From JAAZMX01 sp035388025 (lineage in GTDB: Bacteria > Patescibacteriota > Patescibacteriia > UBA2196 > GWA2-42-15), in NCBI GenBank assembly GCA_035388025.1, contig DAOOPA010000002.1:1-44078 (forward strand): DNA of 44,078 bases, in the 5' to 3' direction. Below the pieces are notes generated by a model, which was not told the origin of the DNA, searched no databases, and saw only the letters and a program-made list of their open reading frames with translations. Position numbers and translations under genes: made by a program. Below are positions 16,437 through 23,934 of the stretch, piece by piece. Position 1 is the first letter of the stretch. Every line of letters starts with the position of its first letter.

Positions 16437-16466
16437 AAAAGCCTGAGGACGATGTCTCGGGCTTTT
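16437..16466. terminator. left copy of a duplicated terminator
   Basis: AAAAGCCTGAG / CTCGGGCTTTT with an 8-nt loop GACGATGT. A near copy lies at 17590-17620 on the other side of the HTH-HATPase gene. Confidence 0.75.
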
Positions 16467-16486
16467 GTGATAACTATCTAAGTATG

Positions 16487-16526
16487 TTGACAACTTCATT
16501 GATATATGCTATTATGAAGTTGTAAA
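16487..16526 (+). promoter_or_regulatory. promoter with overlapping palindromic operator
   Basis: A consensus -35 TTGACA (16487-16492), 17 nt and TATTAT (16510-16515). Superimposed is a perfect 10-bp inverted repeat: ACAACTTCAT (16490-16499) and ATGAAGTTGT (16514-16523), 24 nt centre to centre. One arm covers part of the -35 and the other part of the -10. This is a textbook arrangement for a dimeric repressor; the obvious candidate is the HTH protein encoded 22 nt downstream (inference). Confidence 0.8.
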
Positions 16527-16544
16527 CAAATTCTATTAATATAT

Positions 16545-17573
16545 ATGGATATAAAAGAGTTAATTTTGAAAAAAATAAAGGAGCGAGAGAGTGTGACTAC
16601 CGGCGAAATCACCAAGCTGACCGGTTTTTCTCGTGCCTATGTCAACCGTTTTTTTAAGGAACTCCGAGAAGAAGGAAAGATCACCTTGCTTGGCCAGGCC
16701 AATAGGGCTCATTATTTTTTGACGGACAAAAAAAGGTTGGCGGCCGCCCGCGCACAAATAGTGAGCTTCCGCAATAAGTTTGTTAACAAAAATTTGTCCG
16801 AAGATGTTGTCCTTTCGGAAATCAAAAGAAAAACTAGCATCTTTAATTTGCCGACCGAGGTAGAGACAGTGGCCGATTATGCTTTTACCGAAATGCTCAA
16901 TAATGCCATAGAACACTCGGGTTCAAAAACCATAGAGGTTATAGCTGAAAAAAATAAGGGTTTGATAAAATGCGCCATAAGCGATAAGGGTGTAGGGGCT
17001 TTTCAAAACATCATGAAAAAGAGAGGCCTGAAAAATGAATTGGAGGCAATCCAAGATCTATTAAAAGGCAAACAAACAACCGCCCCTCTGGCGCACAGTG
17101 GTGAGGGGATTTTTTTTACTTCCAAGGTTTGTGATACTTTGATTATTGAAAGTGGTCGTAAAAAATTGATTTTCAATCAGCGACTGCAGGATGTTTTTAT
17201 TAATGATATTAAAATGAGAAAAGGCACCAGGGTGGTTTTTACTATTTCTCTTGGCTCAAAAATAAAATTAGCTGATGTTTTTCAGCAATATGCTGACTCG
17301 TCTTATCAGTTTAATAAAACCAAGGTTAATATTGTTTTGTATAAAAACAAAGAAAGTTATATTTCCCGCTCACAGGCCAGACGACTCTTGGTCGGATTGG
17401 AAAAATTTAAAGAAATTGCTTTGGACTTTCAAAGGGTAGACACTGTCGGGCAAGGTTTTACTGATGAAGTATTCCGGGTTTGGCAAAACAAATATCCACA
17501 AATCAAAATCGATGCTGTCAACACCAACCAGAATGTGGATTTTATGATCGGCCGAGCAAGGGGCAATGGTTAA
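16545..17573 (+). CDS. HTH - histidine-kinase-like ATPase - DUF4325 protein
   Basis: 342 residues in three parts. Residues 1-65 form a winged helix-turn-helix (TTGEITKLTGFSRAYVNRFF, 18-37). Residues about 105-235 are a GHKL ATPase domain: N box EMLNNAIEH (116-124), G1 DKGVG (147-151), G2 SGEGIF (185-190) and GTRVVF (227-232). Residues about 245-335 match DUF4325, a STAS-like domain (SRSQARRLLVGLEKF 274-288, VGQGFTDEVFRVW 301-313). No phosphoacceptor histidine domain or membrane segment is present. The layout suggests a cytosolic DNA-binding switch with an anti-sigma/anti-anti-sigma style pair fused in one chain (inference). It stands alone between matching terminators under a palindromic promoter, so autoregulation is likely. 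Confidence 0.88.
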   Translation: MDIKELILKKIKERESVTTGEITKLTGFSRAYVNRFFKELREEGKITLLGQANRAHYFLTDKKRLAAARAQIVSFRNKFVNKNLSEDVVLSEIKRKTSIFNLPTEVETVADYAFTEMLNNAIEHSGSKTIEVIAEKNKGLIKCAISDKGVGAFQNIMKKRGLKNELEAIQDLLKGKQTTAPLAHSGEGIFFTSKVCDTLIIESGRKKLIFNQRLQDVFINDIKMRKGTRVVFTISLGSKIKLADVFQQYADSSYQFNKTKVNIVLYKNKESYISRSQARRLLVGLEKFKEIALDFQRVDTVGQGFTDEVFRVWQNKYPQIKIDAVNTNQNVDFMIGRARGNG

Positions 17574-17589
17574 AATTTTTTGTATTATT

Positions 17590-17620
17590 AAAAGCCCGGG
17601 GATAAGTCTCGGGCTTTTTT
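17590..17620. terminator. right copy of the duplicated terminator
   Basis: AAAAGCCCGGG / CTCGGGCTTTT, loop GATAAGT, then seven Ts. It serves the HTH-HATPase gene and may stop the opposing 17624 gene. Confidence 0.85.
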
Positions 17621-17623
17621 TAT

Positions 17624-18091
17624 TTAAATCATTTTGGCTGTTTTTGTAATCCAACCAATGTGGCGCTGAAGCCAGTGTTCATAGGTCGCCCTAGAAAATC
17701 TTTGGATTGATTTCAGGGCAACATTTTTTGCTTCGGCGATGAATTCAGGCGTTAGCTTATCATGAGCCGGGCAAAAAGTGTCTACCACGAAAATTATTCC
17801 CCCGACTTCATCATAAATTGCTTTGATAGGATAGCAAAGGTCGTCAAGGGGTTTAATATTTTGAATAAGACACCGGCCATCAGAGACAATGAAATAACAT
17901 TGATTGCAACAATCTCTGATAGTATAATACACTTCGCCGAATACCTCGTGCCTCTCCAGGCCAGGCGCAAAACCATTTAATTTTTCGGCTTCCTGAACTG
18001 ACAATATCGGTGAACCAATACCTTGACTGTCTCGGCAACATTTTGAGCCGCAGGTAATACAGTGAGCGAAAAGAGATAGATGACTGCACAT
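17624..18091 (-). CDS. cysteine-rich CxxC protein, YkgJ-like metal-binding family (tentative)
   Basis: 155 residues. An N-terminal CITCGSKCC (residues 11-19) and a second group DCCNQCYFIVSDGRCLIQNIK (about 60-80) with KPLDDLCYPIKAI following recall YkgJ/UPF0153 proteins, in which clustered cysteines bind iron or zinc. Spacing is not identical (LDDLC instead of LDC), so the assignment is tentative. A good Shine-Dalgarno site (AAAGGA) precedes the ATG. It is 16 nt downstream of the secreted-protein gene on the same strand, so the two probably form an operon. Confidence 0.6.
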   Translation of the reverse strand: MCSHLSLFAHCITCGSKCCRDSQGIGSPILSVQEAEKLNGFAPGLERHEVFGEVYYTIRDCCNQCYFIVSDGRCLIQNIKPLDDLCYPIKAIYDEVGGIIFVVDTFCPAHDKLTPEFIAEAKNVALKSIQRFSRATYEHWLQRHIGWITKTAKMI

Positions 18092-18107
18092 ATTCTTTCC
18101 TTTCTAT

Positions 18108-18512
18108 CTAAAGGTTTTTTAAAATGGTAAAACCAAAAATTGGGCTAAGTTTTTTAGAGCCATTATTTGACTCAATTAAAACATTTAAGCCGGTCATACC
18201 CATGATGGTCCAGTCGTTATTAACCAGTAGGGGCGGATTAATTGTTAAGGAAATAAAGTCTACAGACCTATCCCTGTTCTTGGTCGCTACCCTTCCCCCA
18301 AAAGAAAACATTGCCTCCTTATAAGACAAATCCAAAGAAAAACAATCGCCACCATACCAAGTTACAGAAAGACAATTTTTGGTGGTAGTAATACCGATAA
18401 AGCAGGAGGCCCCAACTGGACAGACCGTTCCGCTGCCACCAAAAACAAACTGCTGTGATGTGGCTGACGAACTTAACGCCAGCATCGTCAAGAAAAACAA
18501 TGTCTTTTTCAT
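18108..18512 (-). CDS. small exported protein of unknown function
   Basis: 134 residues. MKKTLFFLTMLALSSSATS is a typical signal peptide, cut before QQFVFGG. The mature part is Gly/Ser-rich and beta-like, with three Cys (VCPVGASC, KNCLS) and one at GGDC, and ends FGFTILKNL. No domain is recognised. It has a strong Shine-Dalgarno site (AGGAGAAATAAT-ATG). Its build (signal peptide, beta-rich, hydrophobic C-end, 3-4 Cys) is similar to the exported protein at 12614-13210, but no sequence identity is evident. Confidence 0.7.
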   Translation of the reverse strand: MKKTLFFLTMLALSSSATSQQFVFGGSGTVCPVGASCFIGITTTKNCLSVTWYGGDCFSLDLSYKEAMFSFGGRVATKNRDRSVDFISLTINPPLLVNNDWTIMGMTGLNVLIESNNGSKKLSPIFGFTILKNL

Positions 18513-18626
18513 ATTATTTCTCCTATTTGTGTTTAATTTTCAATTTTTGTTTTTCCTATTTTTATACAATTTTTTAACTTTTTTGTAAAGTTTTCCTTGT
18601 TTTTTAATATCTTAGTAAACAAACTC

Positions 18627-18655
18627 TTTACTTTATCCCCTGTTTGCGCTAGACT
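18627..18655 (+). promoter_or_regulatory. promoter of the winged-helix gene, leaderless
   Basis: TTTACT (18627-18632), 17 nt, TAGACT (18650-18655), 6 nt to the ATG at 18662. Confidence 0.6.
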
Positions 18656-18661
18656 AAATTT

Positions 18662-19525
18662 ATGTTTTTGGGCAAAAAAATCAGACTAGAAAACTATATA
18701 TTGGATATTTTAAAAGATGGTCCCAAAGAAACATTGGATCTGATTTTGCGTATCAAAAAACAGATTCCCGGCACAACCAAGCAAGGAGTTTATACCGCCC
18801 TAAGGGTACTCAACCAAGAAGAGATAATTATCGTGAGTGGCGGAGAGGTGACATTAAATATATTATGGTTAAACCGATTGGCAGAATATACTCGCCAAGC
18901 AAAAAATAGTTACGCGGACAGTGAAACGGAATCGGAATATTTTTTACGCTTAGAAAATGGGGATCGGGCGCAGTATTATTTCAAAAATCCAGCGCTTCTA
19001 GATAGTTTTTGGGGGCACGTCTTGGTGGAGCTAATGAGAAAAGTAAAAAATGACCCAAACATGTTTTCGTATAACCCACACTATTGGTTTTTGTTCGGCC
19101 GGCGCGAAAGCGAGCTACAATATCTGTCTTGTTTTCCGAACTATCAAAAAAAATTTTTGCTGATTTCCGCTGACAAGACGGCCTTGGATAAAACAGTCAA
19201 CCAAGACCAAGAAAAAATGACTGATTATTTTCAATACTGCATGCTAGGCAAGGCACTATTTGAAAAAAATAATTACTATTTTAATGTCATTGGTGATTAT
19301 TTGGTGGAAGTATTAATTGATAAAATGACAGCCGATGAAATTGAACTGTTTTACCAAAAATATGAAGCTTTAAACGAGTCGAGAATCAAGGAATTTAAAG
19401 GTATCATCGAGCGGCCGGGTAAAAATAAATTTATTATTTCCAAAAATCCCCAAAAGGCGGCCAGACTACGAAAAAAGTTGGTTAAATTTTTCTATCTAAC
19501 AAAAGATTGGCCGGCGCTTACCTAA
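18662..19525 (+). CDS. winged-helix domain protein of unknown function
   Basis: 287 residues. The first 65 look like a winged helix (YILDILKDGP, TKQGVYTALRVLNQEEIIIV with the recognition helix at about 39-50), similar in feel to TrmB or PadR regulators. The remaining 220 residues are rich in aromatic and charged residues (QYYFKNPALLDSFW, YNPHYWFLFGRRESEL) without a family I can name. It may be a small-molecule or RNA-sensing regulator; proteins of this build recur in patescibacterial genomes as hypotheticals (from general knowledge, not checked). It is transcribed away from the secreted-protein operon. Confidence 0.7.
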   Translation: MFLGKKIRLENYILDILKDGPKETLDLILRIKKQIPGTTKQGVYTALRVLNQEEIIIVSGGEVTLNILWLNRLAEYTRQAKNSYADSETESEYFLRLENGDRAQYYFKNPALLDSFWGHVLVELMRKVKNDPNMFSYNPHYWFLFGRRESELQYLSCFPNYQKKFLLISADKTALDKTVNQDQEKMTDYFQYCMLGKALFEKNNYYFNVIGDYLVEVLIDKMTADEIELFYQKYEALNESRIKEFKGIIERPGKNKFIISKNPQKAARLRKKLVKFFYLTKDWPALT

Positions 19526-19583
19526 TTTTCTAAATAAGGTATAATTACCTTGCTTTACTTAATTCGCTTAATTGACTTACTTT

Positions 19584-20567
19584 ATGAAAAAATTTGACGT
19601 CATTTCCGTTGGTTCGGCCCTGAAGGATATTTTTATCTTGAACAAAGATATGTCTTGCCAGGGTGCGAAGATCTGCCACCCATTTAATCCCGAGGTGGTG
19701 GGCGAAAAGATTAAGATCGAAAAAATGTATTTTGATATTGGCGGCGGGGGAACCAATGTGGCGGCCACGCTGGCCAATATGGGTATCAAGACCGCTCTTT
19801 TGTCGCGCGTGGGCGCGGACTTGGCTGGGCAAGAGATAATCAGGACTATGAAAAAATTTGGAGTGGGGACTGAACTGATTGCCATTGATAAAAAAGAAGA
19901 GACCGGGTATTCGGTAATTTTTTTGGACAAAGATGGTGAGAGAACGGCACTCGTCTTTCGTGGAGCATCGGATTTTGTTGATTTTAATCCCAAAAAAGTA
20001 GTCCAATTGAAAGCCAATTGGTTTTTCATCACTTCGCTCAACGCGAATATGAAACTCTTGAATCAGCTCTTTGCTGTGGCAAAGAAGAACAAAATCAAAA
20101 TCGCTTGGAATCCGGGCGGAGCAGAATTGGAACTCGGCAGTCTGAAATTAAAGAAAATGCTCAAAGCGACGGATATTTTGTTTTTGAATATGAGTGAGGC
20201 GCAAAAGCTGACCAGAACTAAAACAAAAAATATCAAAACAGTTTTGGAAACCTTGGGCGGCTTGGCGAGCAAGGCCGTGGTAGTAGTGACTGGCGGCAAA
20301 GCTGGCGCGTGGGTCAAGAATGGCCCCGAATTATTATGGGCGGACATCTTGGACAAAAAGGTAGTCAATGCCACGGGTGCAGGCGACGCTTTCGGTTCGG
20401 GTTTTGTTGCTGGATTAATTTTGTACAAAGGTAATATCAAAAAAGCCTTGCAACTCGGCATGCTGAATTCTAATAGCGTGGTGACGGCGATGGGGGCCAA
20501 GCAAGGAATATTGAAAAAACCACCAATGGGAAAAGAACTGGAGAGAATAACAGTAAAAGCACTCTAG
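19584..20567 (+). CDS. PfkB/ribokinase family sugar or nucleoside kinase
   Basis: 327 residues from ATG 19584. GGGGTNVAATLANMG (53-67) is PfkB signature 1 and ATGAGDAFGSGF (263-274) is signature 2, with D268 as catalytic base. Substrate is not resolvable: adenosine, ribose or a sugar phosphate are all possible; an N-terminal lid segment (PFNPEVVGEKIKIEKMYF) is typical of the ribokinase/adenosine kinase branch. A TATAAT (19538-19543) lies about 40 nt upstream. Confidence 0.88.
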   Translation: MKKFDVISVGSALKDIFILNKDMSCQGAKICHPFNPEVVGEKIKIEKMYFDIGGGGTNVAATLANMGIKTALLSRVGADLAGQEIIRTMKKFGVGTELIAIDKKEETGYSVIFLDKDGERTALVFRGASDFVDFNPKKVVQLKANWFFITSLNANMKLLNQLFAVAKKNKIKIAWNPGGAELELGSLKLKKMLKATDILFLNMSEAQKLTRTKTKNIKTVLETLGGLASKAVVVVTGGKAGAWVKNGPELLWADILDKKVVNATGAGDAFGSGFVAGLILYKGNIKKALQLGMLNSNSVVTAMGAKQGILKKPPMGKELERITVKAL

Positions 20568-20577
20568 TGCTCACAAT

Positions 20578-20600
20578 AGCCGGTCAATGCCGGCTTTTTT
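20578..20600 (+). terminator. terminator of the PfkB kinase gene
   Basis: AGCCGG / CCGGCT with a 6-nt loop, followed by six Ts. Confidence 0.8.
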
Positions 20601-20711
20601 ATTTAGTCATAACCCGTTATATTCTATATTTAAATGCTACTTTTTGCTTTTTAACTTTTTATTTGATTCCTTTCCTAATATTAAAAAAGTTGTCAAGACC
20701 AACGGACAAAT

Positions 20712-20764
20712 TTGACAATATTTAATAAATATGCCATAATTTTTATAGTTAACAAAATAACTAT
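20712..20764 (+). promoter_or_regulatory. consensus promoter and start-codon hairpin of a 41-codon gene
   Basis: TTGACA (20712-20717), 17 nt, CATAAT (20735-20740). A 7-bp inverted repeat ATAGTTA (20745-20751) / TAACTAT (20758-20764) follows, from about +1 into the ATG. It could be an operator or an mRNA hairpin hiding the start. Confidence 0.75.
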
Positions 20765-20888
20765 GAATTTTAATAATCGCCAGTTGAATATGGAAAGTTG
20801 GAAGCCGGTTTACACAATCGGTTATGATTGTGGTGCCGGTAGATATTTTGTGTTTGACCAAGGTGATTATTATTTAAAACTGGGATAA
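20763..20888 (+). CDS. 41-residue protein of unknown function
   Basis: A short frame starting MNFNNRQLNMESWKPVYTIG and ending GDYYLKLG, rich in Tyr, Asn, Gly and Asp, with one Cys. It has its own near-consensus promoter 20 nt upstream and a strong terminator 26 nt downstream, so it is a stand-alone transcript. No Shine-Dalgarno site. It is too short for family recognition. The alternating aromatic pattern (YTIGYDCGAGRYFVFDQGDYYL) suggests a small beta-hairpin protein. Alternatively the transcript is a regulatory RNA and the frame is incidental. Confidence 0.6.
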   Translation: MNFNNRQLNMESWKPVYTIGYDCGAGRYFVFDQGDYYLKLG

Positions 20889-20913
20889 TTGGATTCTAAT
20901 TAATCATCATTAT

Positions 20914-20950
20914 AAACGCCTTGGCTAGACAAAAAGCAAGGCGTTTTAAT
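20914..20950 (+). terminator. terminator of the 41-codon gene
   Basis: AAACGCCTTG (20914-20923) pairs with CAAGGCGTTT (20937-20946), followed by TAATTTTGCTTTT. Confidence 0.85.
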
Positions 20951-21006
20951 TTTGCTTTTGGCAAATAAGTCTAGAAAAAATTTAAAACCAAATAAAGGGA
21001 GGCACT

Positions 21007-22185
21007 ATGGTTAAGAAAACCATTAAAATCTACCTGTGTCTGGCATTTCTTGTCAACCTATCGATGTCGTACATGGCGGGCATGTATATTACCTTTCTCA
21101 GATATCATGGCCTGGATTATGTCGGCGCAATCGTACCAAATATTTTTTATTTCGTCACAATCTTGCTGTTTGAGCTACCAACCGGAGCGATCGCCGACGT
21201 CTTTGGCAGGAAAATCTCTTTTGTTCTCTCCTGCCTGATCTGGGCGCTGGCCAAAGTTGTTTATTTTTTTGCTGACAGCTTGTGGTTGTTTATCACGGCG
21301 GAAATCATAGCCGCCATTGGCCAAACCTGCGCGAGCGGAGCGTTTGAAGCTTGGTTGGTTGATAGCCTCAGATACCATGGTTATCAAGGCAAAACTAGCG
21401 CCATTTTTGCTCAAGGAATAAAAACCAAGCAATTGGCCACCGTGCTCGGAGCGCTCATCGGGACCTGGGCATCAAAAAATAATATTGCCCTGCCCTGGCT
21501 AATGGGCGCGATCACTTTTTTTGTCACGGCTGTAGCGGCAATGGCTTTTATGCGAGAGGAATATTTTGTAAAAAAATCTTTCTCTTTTAAAAGCGGCTGG
21601 TTGGAGATCGTGGGGACAATCCAAGACAGTAAAAATTGGGGGCTAAATAACGAGCATATTCGTTTTGTCTTGGCCTCGAGTGCGCTACTGACTTTTATCA
21701 CCCAGGGTCCGAATATGCAATGGCAACCTTTTTTCCAGGGGCTGGGCGCGAACCGTTTATCTTTCGGTTGGATTTTTGCGACTATCTCTCTATCATTAAT
21801 GGCCGGCTCTCATTACGCCCCAAAAGTGCTAGCGAAAATCGGGGACGAAAAAAGATCGTCGGTGGTTGCCCTGACGTCAATCGGCTTTTTCGTCGCGCTG
21901 ACGGCCATGGCTGGCGGCCAGTTTTTGTGGGCATTGCCGCCATTCCTCGCTCATGAATTTTGTCGGGGGTTATTTTCCCCGATAAAAAGCCAATATCTAA
22001 ATGATCATGCCCGGGCGGCCGAGAGGGCGACGATCAATTCGCTTGAGTCTTTAACCAGCCATTTGGCTGGGGCGATTGGTTTGATTATCAGCGGAATTTT
22101 GGCTCAAGCGCTCTCGCCCCGTTGGTGCTGGTTGTTATTGGGCGTCACTTTGATGGTGGCTAGTAAAAAACTTAACAAAAAATAG
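21007..22185 (+). CDS. MFS transporter
   Basis: 392 residues with about 12 hydrophobic helices. MFS motif A is present as GAIADVFGRK (about 59-68) between helices 2 and 3. Nothing identifies the substrate; the family resembles drug or small-molecule exporters, and the charged loop KSFSFKSGWLEIVGTIQDSK separates the two six-helix halves. A good Shine-Dalgarno site (GGGAGG) precedes the ATG, and TTGGCA-17-TTTAAA is a weak possible promoter upstream. Confidence 0.87.
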   Translation: MVKKTIKIYLCLAFLVNLSMSYMAGMYITFLRYHGLDYVGAIVPNIFYFVTILLFELPTGAIADVFGRKISFVLSCLIWALAKVVYFFADSLWLFITAEIIAAIGQTCASGAFEAWLVDSLRYHGYQGKTSAIFAQGIKTKQLATVLGALIGTWASKNNIALPWLMGAITFFVTAVAAMAFMREEYFVKKSFSFKSGWLEIVGTIQDSKNWGLNNEHIRFVLASSALLTFITQGPNMQWQPFFQGLGANRLSFGWIFATISLSLMAGSHYAPKVLAKIGDEKRSSVVALTSIGFFVALTAMAGGQFLWALPPFLAHEFCRGLFSPIKSQYLNDHARAAERATINSLESLTSHLAGAIGLIISGILAQALSPRWCWLLLGVTLMVASKKLNKK

Positions 22186-22194
22186 GTGGGATAA

Positions 22195-22226
22195 AAATGC
22201 ACTGCGAAAAGCGGTGCATTTATTTT
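22195..22226 (+). terminator. terminator of the MFS gene
   Basis: AAATGCACTGC / GCGGTGCATTT (one G-U), loop GAAAA, then ATTTTAT. Confidence 0.75.
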
Positions 22227-22277
22227 ATATCCTTGAAAAATGATGGATATTAAGGTAGGATAAAAATATAAATATTA

Positions 22278-22369
22278 GGGCCACGTAGCCCCCGCCTCTC
22301 TCAAGAGGCGGGGCAGGCAAATAGTAAGGTGGGGGTCTGTGTCTCTACGAGACATCCCTCGAAGAGGGA
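22278..22369 (+). other. hairpin-rich leader before tRNA-Cys with partial tRNA 5'-end copy
   Basis: Three perfect hairpins follow one another: CCCCGCCTCT/AGAGGCGGGG (22290-22313), TGTCTC/GAGACA (22340-22354) and TCCCTC/GAGGGA (22355-22369). Just before them GGGCCACGTAGCC (22278-22290) repeats the first 12 nt of the tRNA-Cys with one mismatch. No protein frame is visible here. It may be a structured RNA or a remnant of a recombination event at the tRNA. Confidence 0.5.
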
Positions 22370-22392
22370 CAAATTTAATATATGAATCTTGG

Positions 22393-22469
22393 GGTCACGT
22401 AGCCAAGTGGTCTAAGGCGATGGTCTGCAAAACCATTATTCGCGGGTTCAAATCCCGCCGTGACCTCCA
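22393..22469 (+). tRNA. tRNA-Cys (GCA anticodon), CCA encoded
   Basis: Acceptor arms GGTCACG / CGTGACC, discriminator U (typical for cysteine) and CCA. The anticodon stem ATGGT/ACCAT holds loop CTGCAAA, anticodon GCA. The T arm CGGGTTCAAATCCCG is intact. Confidence 0.95.
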
Positions 22470-22513
22470 AATTTATTAATATAACCCTTCAGTCGAGGGG
22501 GTGTGTAACAACA

Positions 22514-23932
22514 ATGCACGATACTTTGATGGAAACACTATCAGGCATCCGCGGTATTTACGGAGAGAGTCTGACTAAAGAAGTAGCCGAAAATTATGCC
22601 AGAGCCTATGGCATTTTTTTGATAAATAAAAACCGTGGCAAAATTCGCGTGGTTGTGGGTGGAGATACCAGAAAATCCAGCAAAGCTTTAATGGGTGTCT
22701 TCACCCGAGAATGGCTGAGAATGGGTTTTGAGGTAATTAATGTCGGGGTAGCGACCACGCCCATGATTGAACTCGGAGTCAGAATATACCGAGCGCAGGG
22801 CGGGGTGATTGTTACCGCTTCGCACAATGAACCGGAATACAATGGCTGGAAACTTTTACAAGCAAGTGGCGCGATACTCGGAGCGCGCGAGAGCGAAATA
22901 ATTATCAAAAAAGCTAAAGAGATGGGAACGCTAGTGCAGAGAGCAAAGCAATCGGGAAAATTGATCAGCAAAGAAAAAGATTTGCCGGGCAAATATATCG
23001 ATTTTGTTTTGAAGACCATCGGCCAAACAACAGCAAAAAAAATCCGACAAGGAAATTTCAAAGTTTTAATTGACGCCAATGGCGGCACGGCCGCGGTGGT
23101 GGCGTCACAACTTTTTCGGCAACTGGGCGTGAAAATGATCGGCATCAATATGCGTCTCGGGCAATTTCAAAGACTAGTGATCCCCAACAAAGAAACACTG
23201 GCTTATCTGACGCCGATAATAGATAAAGAAAGGGCCGATTTTGGCGTGGGGCTGGACTGCGACGCCGACCGGGCGGAGATGATCATTGACAGTCAAAATG
23301 TTTTAGCCAAGAAACGCGGCAATATGATCAATGGCCATGAGGCCTTGGCCTTGGCAATTGACGCCTTGAAACCAAAGGGTGCCGTGGTAATAAATCTGCC
23401 AACCTCACATCTGATTTATCAAGTGGCTAAAAAATATGGGGTAAAGATCAAAGAGGTAGATGTAGGCGAGACCAACGTGGTGACAGAAATGGAAAGACAG
23501 CAGAGCCTCATCGGCGGCGAGGGTAGTAATGGCGGAGTAATCGTGGCGCCGGGCAAATGTCGCGACGGACTTTTGAACACGGTTCTGATCCTGAGACTGA
23601 TGGCGGAACGACAAAAACCGCTGGAGGAAATATTGGCTGGCTATCCCCTGTTTTTTGAGGAGAGAAAAATTGTCTCGGCCAATGAAAACCAAGCGGGGCT
23701 TTTAAAAATCAAGATTCGGGAGTATTATGAAAAAAGAGGAAAAGCAATCAAAAGCGCGCCCGGAGCGGACAGCGGGCTGAAAATATTATTTGATAAAAAC
23801 AACTGGCTATTCTTTCGCGGCTCCAAGACCGAGCCCGGGGTGTTTCGGATCATCGCCAATGGCGACGACCGGAGGCTGGTAAATAAAATGATCTTGGACG
23901 GAGAAAAAACTTTTCATAAATTAAACACATAG
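22514..23932 (+). CDS. phosphohexomutase (phosphoglucosamine / phosphomannomutase type)
   Basis: 472 residues of the alpha-D-phosphohexomutase family. The phosphoserine loop is TASHNEPEYNGWK (S103), the metal loop is DCDADR (248-253, where DGDGDR is usual), the sugar loop is GEGSNGGV (335-342) and the phosphate loop is RGSKTEPGVFRI near the end. GEG-N-GG instead of GEMSGH points to the archaeal-style GlmM/phosphoglucosamine mutase branch. It interconverts hexose 6- and 1-phosphates for wall precursors. The start is ATG 22514, 10 nt behind GAGGGGGTG; the longer frame would run into the tRNA. Confidence 0.85.
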   Translation: MHDTLMETLSGIRGIYGESLTKEVAENYARAYGIFLINKNRGKIRVVVGGDTRKSSKALMGVFTREWLRMGFEVINVGVATTPMIELGVRIYRAQGGVIVTASHNEPEYNGWKLLQASGAILGARESEIIIKKAKEMGTLVQRAKQSGKLISKEKDLPGKYIDFVLKTIGQTTAKKIRQGNFKVLIDANGGTAAVVASQLFRQLGVKMIGINMRLGQFQRLVIPNKETLAYLTPIIDKERADFGVGLDCDADRAEMIIDSQNVLAKKRGNMINGHEALALAIDALKPKGAVVINLPTSHLIYQVAKKYGVKIKEVDVGETNVVTEMERQQSLIGGEGSNGGVIVAPGKCRDGLLNTVLILRLMAERQKPLEEILAGYPLFFEERKIVSANENQAGLLKIKIREYYEKRGKAIKSAPGADSGLKILFDKNNWLFFRGSKTEPGVFRIIANGDDRRLVNKMILDGEKTFHKLNT

Positions 23933-23934
23933 TT

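Noticed and set aside
22501..22529. Later ATG (22529) as start of the first phosphohexomutase
   Set aside because: Possible, but the ATG at 22514 has the better Shine-Dalgarno spacing.
22606..23148. 180-codon minus-strand frame
   Set aside because: Antisense to the phosphohexomutase gene; no motifs, no promoter.
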